Source: Rhynchosporium graminicola
Taxonomy: Eukaryota > Ascomycota > Leotiomycetes > Helotiales > Ploettnerulaceae
Assembly: GCA_900074885.1 (NCBI GenBank)
Contig: FJUW01000032.1
Location: 186,001 to 250,000 of the forward strand
Direction of reading: 5' to 3'
DNA length: 64,000 bases
Numbering within the stretch: position 1 is the stretch's first letter; the number at the start of each line of letters is the position of its first letter. A program made the translations under genes and the position numbers. The notes under the pieces are model-generated. The model saw only the letters and a list, made by a program, of their open reading frames with translations, did not search any database and was not told the origin of the DNA. Below are positions 56,508-64,000 of this stretch, piece by piece.

Positions 56508-57275
56508 GTCACAAACTCTGTTACTCTGGCGGCTTCTCTTGGAATTCCCGGACGAATGAACGAATGTATGTGTAGATAGATTGCGGGATACATGAATGGA
56601 TGAATGAATGAATGAACAGCCCCGTGCTCCTCGGATAACACAAGATTGACTGTCTTCCGCTCGTATCGTGAATTATGTATGATAAAACCAGGACTGACTT
56701 CCTGACTAGAAAAGAATTATCTGACTCTTGCAATCAAAGTAAGGAGGAAAACTAGGAAACCGCTTGTGTCAGAAGACTAGATGTAATCAACTGATCAATC
56801 AGACGATAGCAATTCAAGAGCTATCAAGCGGAACTGATATAGACCGCATGATATCCGTTGCTATTTGGCACAATCTAAAGGCATATCCCAGTTATATTTT
56901 TGGATACCTGACCTTTGGTAGTAGATCCTGCGTCTACGTTTTGTTTGCCTTCATACGGGAAGCTACATCTGTCTTTGAAATGATGGAGAAATTTGTATGT
57001 TACTTATCTCACGAGGACAAAGAGCATTTTTGAGATAGCAATTAGGCAAACTTGCATCAAAGTTGTCACGTTTTTTTCCAGGGGAAAAAAGCTATATAAC
57101 ACCTTCTCAATCCCCTTTGAATCAGTGAAGTATTGCCATCGCCATCCACCATTCTCATCTACCCAAAACATCAAAGAATCGAAATCAATTCTCAGCTCAG
57201 CTCAACTGTACACAACCCAGATCAACTCAAAGTTCCTCATACACCACAAAAGCTTATTCCTCGCCAGCCATCATC
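56508..57275. other. Intergenic region upstream of a small Gly-rich gene
   Basis: Contains a gaatgaatgaatgaat microsatellite near 56595 and, close to the next start codon, a tataaca-type stretch at about 57093 with a CA-rich leader after it. No gene was recognised. Confidence 0.45.
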
Positions 57276-57545
57276 ATGTCTAATCAGATGAGCAAGCAGG
57301 ATGCCGCTCGTGTTCAGTCCACTCAAGTAAGCATTCTCTCTCTCAAACACCTCAATCTCATTCCACTTCCTGACTATCTACAGGCCAAAGGTGACAAAGG
57401 CATGTCCTCCAACGGCTTCGCCGCTCGCGCCCAGAGCGCCGGCGACAAGAATGCAAACGCTAGCGGTGGAGGTGCTGGCGGTAACCATAACGCTGGTGGG
57501 GGACAAGCTGGTGGGAACGCTCAGGCTGGTACTCCGAAGAAGTGA
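57276..57545 (+). CDS. Small Gly/Ala/Asn-rich conserved-type protein
   Basis: Exons 57276-57326 and 57384-57545 give 70 residues. The start is MSNQMSKQDAARVQSTQ; after splicing it continues AKGDKGMSSNGFAARAQSAG and ends in a Gly/Ala/Asn-rich tail. The first part (K-Q-D-A-A-R-V-Q-S, then FAARAQSAG-D) resembles the short SMP/LEA-like proteins found in fungi and plants, which are often stress related. That likeness is from memory. The 57-bp intron contains no stop, so the unspliced frame is also open. A second ATG four codons in could be used instead. Confidence 0.6.
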   Translation: MSNQMSKQDAARVQSTQVSILSLKHLNLIPLPDYLQAKGDKGMSSNGFAARAQSAGDKNANASGGGAGGNHNAGGGQAGGNAQAGTPKK

Positions 57546-58297
57546 GCTGGATTGGATGATACGAAAACATATTGGGAGATGGGGTGCGGTTGTGTGATTT
57601 GGTGGAAAATTGCGATGGATGCGATGATTTTTTGTTTTGCGTGGGATTTGATACCTGAATGTTGCACACACTCTTTTGAATAGTTGGGATTTTGGAATCT
57701 TCAGGATTCGGGAATGAATGCTTGTTCTTCCTATTTGAATGTTGGCTGTGCGTGATGATGTGGCTACTCAGTACATTATCTGTGTGTTTCGTAAGGTGTA
57801 AAATACGCCCTGTTGTGTCGCTTTGACTGGATTTTGGTCCTGATTGTCTTACTTGTGTTAAATGCTGGGAATATTCCAATCGGAGAACGCTTATGATGTC
57901 TTCTGAGGTCAAGTGGCATGGTACATAAAAGACTTGGCAATTCCTGTAACACTTGCTCCAGGTGATGAATGGATTCCATGACTCCACATGCGAGCAGGCA
58001 TGGCTTCCTTAAATGCCAATCTTCCCAAAACAGGAGCTGTAAGCGGATGCTAACAGGTTAGGAAGAAGTCATGATGCTCATGGCGGAGTACTCCTTGAGA
58101 GGAAATAATAACTCAGGTACCAATTACACGCAATAGAAATCTCAATGCTCTAAAACCAAAGCGTTAAAGCGGGAATGTGTTAATTTTCTCCTCCTTCATA
58201 GCTAAAATCTATTTTTGAAGCGCATGCATCGATTGCACCAACGGCTTTTAGCTATTCATTCTCATAGCATCCCTCTTCCAGCCATACCGCCATGTGT
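57546..58297. other. Convergent intergenic region
   Basis: Lies between the 3' ends of the small Gly-rich gene and the RidA gene. Overlapping minus frames at 57460-57987 have no motif and are not called. Confidence 0.5.
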
Positions 58298-58810
58298 TCA
58301 AGCCAGCGCAATACATTCAATCTCAACCGGCACACCCTTTGGCAGCTGGTACACAGCCACACAGCTCCTCGCCGGCTTGTGTGTAAAGAACTTCTCGTAC
58401 GTAGCGTTCATCTCAGCGAAATTGTCCATCGTCGTAATGAAGACATTGACTTTGACGACCTTGGAGATATCAGAACCGGCCTCCTTGAGAACTGCAGAGA
58501 GGTTCTTGATGCATTGCTCAGTCATCTGGCCTATAGTCGAGGTTTCGAGTGTGAGGATGTTGCCGGAGGGGTCGCAGGGAATTTGGCCGGAGCAGTAGAT
58601 TGTGGAGGAGGTGGCGATTGCTTGGGACTAAAATGTGTCAGGTACTCTTCAGTGATTTTGAGATTGTGTAGAATCCAAACTCTGCTGGGGAAACATACAT
58701 ATGGTCCTGCTGCTGTGGATGGGTCAGCTTCATATTTAGGTACGAAGGTGGGGGGGTTAGAGCTTACGGAAAGCAGCATCCTTTGTGTAAACAACCTTCA
58801 TATCTGCCAT
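58298..58810 (-). CDS. RidA/YjgF-family enamine/imine deaminase
   Basis: Exons 58810-58768, 58712-58699 and 58627-58298 total 387 nt and give 128 residues. Motifs: PAGPYSQAI (residues 15-23), IYCSGQIPCDPSGN, CIKNLSAVLKEAGSDISKVV and KPARSCVAVYQLPKGVPVEI with Arg106 and Glu121. Family knowledge: RidA proteins hydrolyse reactive enamines and imines made by PLP enzymes such as threonine dehydratase, protecting other PLP enzymes; trimers form the active site. The length is standard. The middle exon is only 14 nt and encodes most of the PAGPY segment. A neighbouring acceptor would remove one Ala. Confidence 0.92.
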
Positions 58811-59599
58811 CTTTTCTGAATGATTTTGTCTGAACGTAAAGAATTGCAGGAATTTTCGGGTACGTGGGTGGAATTGAAGTTGAATGAAGTTTATTATTGA
58901 TTTGCTGCTGTTAGCGTTTGACAAGAGGGCGCGGGGTTGTTTGTTGATGGCGGCGGGGTGCTGGATGACTAATCGAGCACCCTTTAACGAAGCTATCTTC
59001 AACGACACTCCATCAACTCAACACCTCAGAGCTCGAAGACAACGACAGTAAGTACCATTCCGATACCAGAACTTGTGTATCCACAAGACTTGATGGCGAA
59101 TTGCCCGGTCGGACATCGTTTTTGGGGACTATAAGTCCCTGGTAACAGCTTTCACGAGAGACTTGTGCTGCTGGAAAGTAGCGCTGTCTAGTGGTAGAAG
59201 GGCAATCGCCAAGCACCTTATCACGATTTTCTTCATCCGATTTTCAGGAACTGATCATATGTGTTTGGGAAAGGTTTTTTTTAACAAATCTCGATTGCTA
59301 TATCTTACTCCAATTCAAATGAAATTTTGGAAGTTGTTCGCCGACGACATCAGCGACTGCGCAGAAATACTCACGGATTTGCTGAATCGCTAAGAGCTTG
59401 CACATTCTCCAAACGCCTCCAGCCAGCGCCTCAACTCCAAAAACTCGTTTTTTATCCAACAGTCTTCCTACAGTCATCAGAAAAGCAAACGGTTCTGCAT
59501 CATCAACACGATTTATCCTTCTGGTGTTACCTATGAGTTATCGTTTGGTCATCATGTGAGCTTTTGCAGCAGCCACTGTAAGTGTCAGCGAAGGGTAAA
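58811..59599. other. Intergenic region upstream of the RidA gene
   Basis: Contains the RidA promoter and the 3' flank of the next minus-strand gene. A short stretch at about 59185 (gtctagtggtag) resembles the A box of some tRNAs, but no B box or cloverleaf follows. Confidence 0.5.
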
Positions 59600-60331
59600 T
59601 CACTTCAGGGGGGTGATCATACACTGAGCATCCATTTTGGTCGAAGTGGACATATCCTCAGAGGAAAGGCTTCTCCCATACAGATTCAAATCACAGGCAC
59701 AGAACATGTCACCATCAATATCCAGTAGGTCCGGCGACGGCAGGCGAATTGGCCTCGGAGCCTGTGGTGGTTTCTGTGGGTGGGTGGACGGCGCATCTGG
59801 TACTCTAGGTGGCACGTGTGATGAGTTTCGCTGGCGTGAAACCTTGTTTCTCTTTCCAGCAGTGTTGGCTGATGGCCTGGTTGATGTCCGATGCGCAGAA
59901 GTTTCAATAAACTTGGATTCCCCGCTACGACTGCGAAGCGGTGGCACAGAGTATGGAGATTGAGGTTTTGGGGGAAATCTCCATGATCCTTGGACAAAGT
60001 ACTGTCCGTCGGTCTCGTAGACTCGACCCATCGCATCTCGGGCGTAAGAGTCAGTAGGTAGTGCCTTAGCTGATCGCCATTTGCTTGTCTGTGACTGAGT
60101 CACTGCCCTTTGGCTTGTTGGACTTGATGACGATTGCGAGGGGACAAAATATTGCGAAGAAGATACACTCGGAATTGAATATGCACTATTTTGGCGAGAT
60201 CTCATTTTGTGCTCGTTGTCAATTGCTGTTGAGTCGAAACGAACTCTTTTTTGGATTTTGATTGGATGATCTTCAAGAATTGCAGTATAATGCGATGACT
60301 CGCCTGCACTTCTAGCAACAGCTGCCTGCAT
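59600..60331 (-). CDS. Hypothetical Ser/Pro-rich protein, start uncertain
   Basis: From the ATG at 60331 the frame encodes 243 residues. It continues open upstream to about 60442 without an ATG, so an upstream exon or another start is possible. The protein is largely disordered (SSSQYFVPSQSSSSPTSQ, PQKPPQAPRPIRLPSPD). It contains one ordered-looking island, YARDAMGRVYETDGQYFVQG then WRFPP, and a KKRVRF-like stretch (KIQKRVRFDS) that fits a PP1-docking RVxF motif. The C-terminus has MFCACDLNLYG. No family was recognised. The RVxF reading is inference from the motif alone. Confidence 0.55.
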   Translation of the reverse strand: MQAAVARSAGESSHYTAILEDHPIKIQKRVRFDSTAIDNEHKMRSRQNSAYSIPSVSSSQYFVPSQSSSSPTSQRAVTQSQTSKWRSAKALPTDSYARDAMGRVYETDGQYFVQGSWRFPPKPQSPYSVPPLRSRSGESKFIETSAHRTSTRPSANTAGKRNKVSRQRNSSHVPPRVPDAPSTHPQKPPQAPRPIRLPSPDLLDIDGDMFCACDLNLYGRSLSSEDMSTSTKMDAQCMITPLK

Positions 60332-61454
60332 AGTTGCTCGTGGATGGGCTGCTTGGTTTAGACGAGCTGTCAAATGCTTCCAACACGGGTGTTTGATGAC
60401 CCCGCTTTCACAAGTGTGAGGCTTTCGTGAAGAGCTTGCCAAAATCGGCTAGGGGTAGATCACGACTCCTTGGACTGAAAGTAGTATTCAAAGATGATGA
60501 AACTATGGTAGATGATGCGTAGAAGTGATGAAAACTTCAACGACGAGGAGTTGGGATGGAAGGTGATGACAGGTAGGTGCCTTGGCGGGGAAGCCTCACC
60601 GAGTCAAGCGATGAGATGAGATCGAGGGTACCGGATATCTCTTATGTGTGGAAGTCCTCACAAGGGTCTGATGAGCCTGAAATAAATCGAAATAAGTTCG
60701 ATGAGAGTCGATATGATGGTGCTGGTGGCGGATGGCAGCGGAAGAGTGTGAAAGGAAGGTGTGGACGAGGGGGAGGTGCAGGCTTTATAGTGAGGGTTTC
60801 TGGAGGCAGCCAATGAGAAGCGAGCAATTTTCAGCGGCACCGCATGCCTTCCACCTCCTCAAAGGGCTTAGCGAGATGTCATCACACAGGTAAGGCAATC
60901 GCACCAGCTCTTGAAATATCTACCGGATAGCGATTCATGGCAACTTTACCACCTTCAGCACTTTCTCGGAGACCTTCTATCAACGGTTTCGAACTGGTAC
61001 GTGCGCACATGTCCAATGTCGATATTTGGTGGCAGGGTCTTCCACACCTCCTTTGTGTTATCTTGGACCTCATCGTTAACAGTTCATCCGATTGCTTATC
61101 ATAAGCTTCTGAGCAACAAGAGTCTTGTATTCCGGCGCTCTGTGATGGGGCCAGCAAAGAGTTGGTCAGTGACCGGGAGTGGGCAGAGACTTGCTCATGG
61201 TAACTCCACCAGAGAGGAAGCTTCATAGTAACGAAAAGGAGTACACTGGCCTCTCGTTACAATTTGGCAGGGTCAAATATTTCTGCCATAGGTTAAGGGG
61301 CTTGTTCCATAAAGATGTGATGCTGGGCACTCCAGCCCTCATTACATAAGCAGACTTGACTTCTGCTCATATTACATAAGCAGGTCGAGCAGCTGATACG
61401 AAGGATCACTTCAACTTTGGTACCTGAATCCGGAGCTAAGTCACCAGTATGTAG
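60332..61454. other. Intergenic region with a short direct repeat
   Basis: No gene recognised. Overlapping frames at about 60882-61228 on both strands are not supported. The 13-bp sequence attacataagcag occurs twice, near 61344 and 61370, separated by ttgacttctgct-type spacer. Confidence 0.45.
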
Positions 61455-62165
61455 ACTATTCACTTCCATGGACGAACTCCGCTTGAAGGAGCTGCGGAGC
61501 ACGGACGTTATAGTATGGTCGAATACTTGATGAAGAAATTCGGACTACCGAAGCTGGCCGAATACACACGTGCGAAGCAATTTGCGAGGGACAATGGCCA
61601 CCAGGCCGTTGTGTCGCTACTGGATTCGGCATCTGGTGAATACCTTGAGCGAGCCGATTATGGTCGCTCACAAGCGTGGAACGGATCATCTGTAACGTAC
61701 ACCTCCGATCTTGCATTGTCAGAGGCTAGGGACCGTCCGTTTTTGGCTCCAAATCGCTACCTTGAATACTCTCATCATCAGACCACACTACAGTCAACAA
61801 GCGATGTTATTACCGACATACATGATGAAAAATTTGGAGCAGACGGTGCTATGCTCGACAACATTCACCACTATCAGCTTTCAAGCACGATCAGTTCTGA
61901 GACTAGAATCTCCAAACGGCCATACATCCAAGGCGACTGTGAAGAACTCACGGGCTCCGATTCAACGTCGAAAAGGCAGAAGCGCAAGCACCAAGTAACC
62001 TGCAAAGAGGCTGGCTGTGGGAAGAGCTATCCTCGTCAGGGCCGGCTCAAGCGTCATCACAACACAGCCCACGCAAATCTGAGTTTTCAATGCGAGCTGT
62101 GTGAAAAGACATGCGGAAGGAAAGACACACTCGCTCAGCATATTACGAGCAAACATAACTGTTAG
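61455..62165 (+). pseudogene. Ankyrin/C2H2 gene remnant, 5' end missing
   Basis: Open from just after a stop at 61452 to 62165. The first 50 residues contain the end of an ankyrin array: HGRTPLEGAAEHGRYSMVEY followed by RAKQFARDNGHQAVVSLLD. The C-terminus has two clear C2H2 zinc fingers: CKEAGCGKSYPRQGRLKRHH and CELCEKTCGRKDTLAQHITS-KH. The first ATG (61515) lies inside the ankyrin repeat, so the true N-terminus is upstream. No upstream exon with further ankyrin repeats was found in the preceding 1 kb, and the frame is closed by TAG. I read it as the 3' end of a larger ankyrin-C2H2 gene whose 5' part is lost; an acceptor at 61454 (tgtag) with a distant exon is the alternative. Confidence 0.55.
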
Positions 62166-63545
62166 TCCTGCGATCTACTGCCGGGTCGGTAAGCTTTTAC
62201 TGGGCAGGGATTGACGACTTGTAATCCACGCAGTCTGTCAAGGTGTGTTGCAATGTGTTCAAGTCCGGGCTTTTTTCATAGCACGCTTTAGCTTGGTGCA
62301 GCCAGTATTTTTTGCCGCCTTGAGGCTATGTAGGAGTTGAGGATATTGAGTCACTAATTTCAAGATACGACAGCATACATGGAAAGCAAGGACGAATGAC
62401 TGCAGAGATGGCTTACCACTAACTTGGCCCGCCTGATACACTCTTCATATCTGATAATCTATATGCGTCTTTGAATTTTTGGGAGGATTGTGTTCCCAGA
62501 CAGCAAATATTACACCCGAGGGTTGCGTTAACCAGTGCTCTGAGTTTGGTGTTTGTGAATTGTACATAGATGGCTTGCCAGTGTCACTTATGACGATAGA
62601 GTCTGGTCCTGAAGTAGGAGACGTGTTGGCGTGGTGGGCAGCTGGAGCCTGGCTGGTGAATGTTGAATTAATCGATGCATGGATGTTAGGGCGCGCTGTT
62701 GCTATACTGAGCAATCCTCGCAGACTTTCATGGTGCTGGGAAGTGTGCTTAAGTTCCGGAGTGATGAAGATCGGAGTATTGCGGGTCGTACCACTGCGTT
62801 GCATATTCTCTGTTGGCGACGAGATGGTTCTTTCTGTTCCAGCTGTTGGCAGTCATAGCGGATACAGTATACTGCTGAACAATTTGGAGATGAGGGGCGA
62901 TTCATACTGGCTCTCCTTCTTTCTTTTAAGTTTTGTTACTCGCACTTGAAGAATGATGAAGATGTCGGGCTTACAACATAGGAAGTGCGAAAATATATGC
63001 TAAGATCTACAAACTAGATTCAAGATGTTTGGCCTTTTATTTTTGTCGTAAGTCACTCCTTTGGTACAAGACCGTCGTCACGGGATTAGAACTCAAGGAC
63101 ACAGTACCAGAGAATCGGATGTTAATCATTCATTTGCAAGTAATAATGAATCGGAAGGTTGTCAGCTAACCAAACCCATGCCTGTCTTTGTGTACAGCTC
63201 CGGCTGATCCGCAGTGACTAATGATTCAGCACCATGAATTTGCATGCAGGATATGGTTCAAATAGCCTCCAGTCTGTTGAATTCTCAAAACAAATCAGCG
63301 ATTTTCTTGTGCATCTTCCGCAGAAGAGTCACACGTACATATGTTTTCCACAGGTTGATCAAACTCAAGGAGGGGTACAAAAAAAATATCCGTGTAAAAT
63401 CAGATCTACCTCCGATTGTTTTTCCCTGTCTTGCTTTTTCATCGATGTGCGGTAACATTTGGAAGCAAAACTCCTCCCATGTTTGTTGCGTTTTCTCCGT
63501 TTTCATTCACGTACTCGTACACATCTCGCGGCACCGATCAGTGCA
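62166..63545. other. Gene-poor stretch with one interrupted minus-strand frame
   Basis: On the minus strand a frame runs from about 62858 to 62445, meets one TGA, and stays open to 62259. The first part is Ser/Thr/His/Pro-rich (residues such as RPNIHASINSTFTSQAP). The second is helical with Cys and Leu (SFVLAFHVCCRILKLVTQ). It could be a gene with a nonsense change, or chance. A plus frame overlaps at 62479-62949 with no motif. No other feature was seen. Confidence 0.35.
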
Positions 63546-63758
63546 TCACAATCCTCTCGAGTTGGCAGCACATTTCGTATCCCGAGCTCTGCGGCGAGAT
63601 TGCTTCAGCCCAAAGTGACCACATCGGTTTGGGTTGAGGTAATGCGATGTGGTCTCGTAAGCATCGCCTGCGCGAGTTTTGGACAGCTTGGCTGCCACTT
63701 TGGCACTGCGAGGGCTAATGATGGGTGGGCAGCGTAGGTTTTGGATTTGAATGGACAT
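63546..63758 (-). CDS. Doubtful small basic protein or first exon
   Basis: An ATG at 63758 opens a 70-codon frame rich in Arg and Ser (PPIISPRSAKVAAKLSKTR). Upstream on the minus strand there is a tatatag-like box at about 63955 and a CA/CT-rich leader, an arrangement normal for a fungal promoter. No family or signal peptide was recognised, and the frame may be the first exon of a longer gene. The call rests on promoter-like context only. Confidence 0.3.
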   Translation of the reverse strand: MSIQIQNLRCPPIISPRSAKVAAKLSKTRAGDAYETTSHYLNPNRCGHFGLKQSRRRARDTKCAANSRGL

Positions 63759-64000
63759 GACGACTGTGGTATGTAGTAAAATTAAAAACGAAGAAGACGT
63801 TGTGTGAGGATTTTCAAGATGTAGGATTGTAAGATTCAGTTGCAGTTGAGTAGATTGAGCTGAGTGGAATGTTTTGAATGGATTGGAATGAGCACGAGAT
63901 CGTGGACTGTGGTTTAAAATTAATTCAGTAGATGGATTTTATTTCAGACTATATAGATTTGTTCGTAGGAGGCAGACTACGCTCGCTTCTGAAACCTTTG

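Noticed and set aside
59172..59250. tRNA-like A-box (gtctagtggtag)
   Set aside because: No B box (GGTTCGANTCC) or foldable cloverleaf follows, so it is not a tRNA gene.
60882..61228. Overlapping frames on both strands
   Set aside because: No start context, splice logic or recognisable motif on either strand.
62479..62949. 156-codon plus-strand frame
   Set aside because: Composition is Trp/Val/Leu/Cys-rich with no domain, and it overlaps a more protein-like minus frame; neither is firm.

Overview
The window is nuclear DNA from a filamentous ascomycete (Pezizomycotina). The evidence is many short GT-AG introns (about 43-130 bp), mixed-strand genes with no operons, and typical fungal families: a PL3 pectate lyase, a DUF7514 protein, a kexin with an acidic tail, BTB/POZ families and a mitochondrial-type cysteine synthase. 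The BTB relatives, the pectate lyase and the PhoD-like protein would suit Leotiomycetes (Helotiales), but that placement is inferred from family flavour and was not tested. All gene models were spliced by hand. Nearly all were accepted because exon lengths sum to a multiple of three and family motifs run across the junctions.

Layout. 0-3 kb: the edge of an unknown gene, a secreted pectate lyase and a cysteine-rich single-pass membrane protein. 4-5.5 kb: a short BTB gene and a broken BTB copy. 6-10.4 kb: a DUF7514 protein and an arrestin-like trafficking adaptor. 10.4-15 kb: gene-poor, with one small secreted six-cysteine protein. 15-24.5 kb: dense housekeeping genes (Scm3 centromere chaperone, Atg6, CK2 alpha, RNase P subunit Rpp1). 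24.7-26.8 kb: a secreted collagen-like protein and a doubtful small gene. 28-40 kb: DUF1295 membrane protein, TFIIS, Mcy1-type cysteine synthase, NDUFAF7-type methyltransferase, a membrane protein, Thg1 and Tma23. 40-43.5 kb: a two-part tandem repeat, a Pro/Ala-rich protein with one unresolved base, and an AT-rich island. 43.5-48.9 kb: a 1632-residue PhoD-like phosphatase. 51-53.6 kb: Kex2. 55-60.3 kb: small conserved proteins, including RidA. 61-64 kb: remnants, including an ankyrin/C2H2 tail, and weak small frames.

No gene cluster, transposon, CRISPR array, tRNA or rRNA was recognised. The genes act in separate core processes: secretory maturation (Kex2), autophagy and vacuolar sorting (Atg6), transcript elongation (TFIIS), tRNA maturation (Rpp1, Thg1), ribosome biogenesis (Tma23), centromere identity (Scm3), signalling (CK2) and mitochondria (NDUFAF7, Mcy1). 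The host- or niche-facing part is the pectate lyase, the small cysteine-rich secreted protein and the collagen-like secreted protein. The most unusual items are the collagen-like protein, the Trp repeats inside the Scm3 protein, the decaying BTB and ankyrin loci, and the A/B repeat near 40.6 kb.
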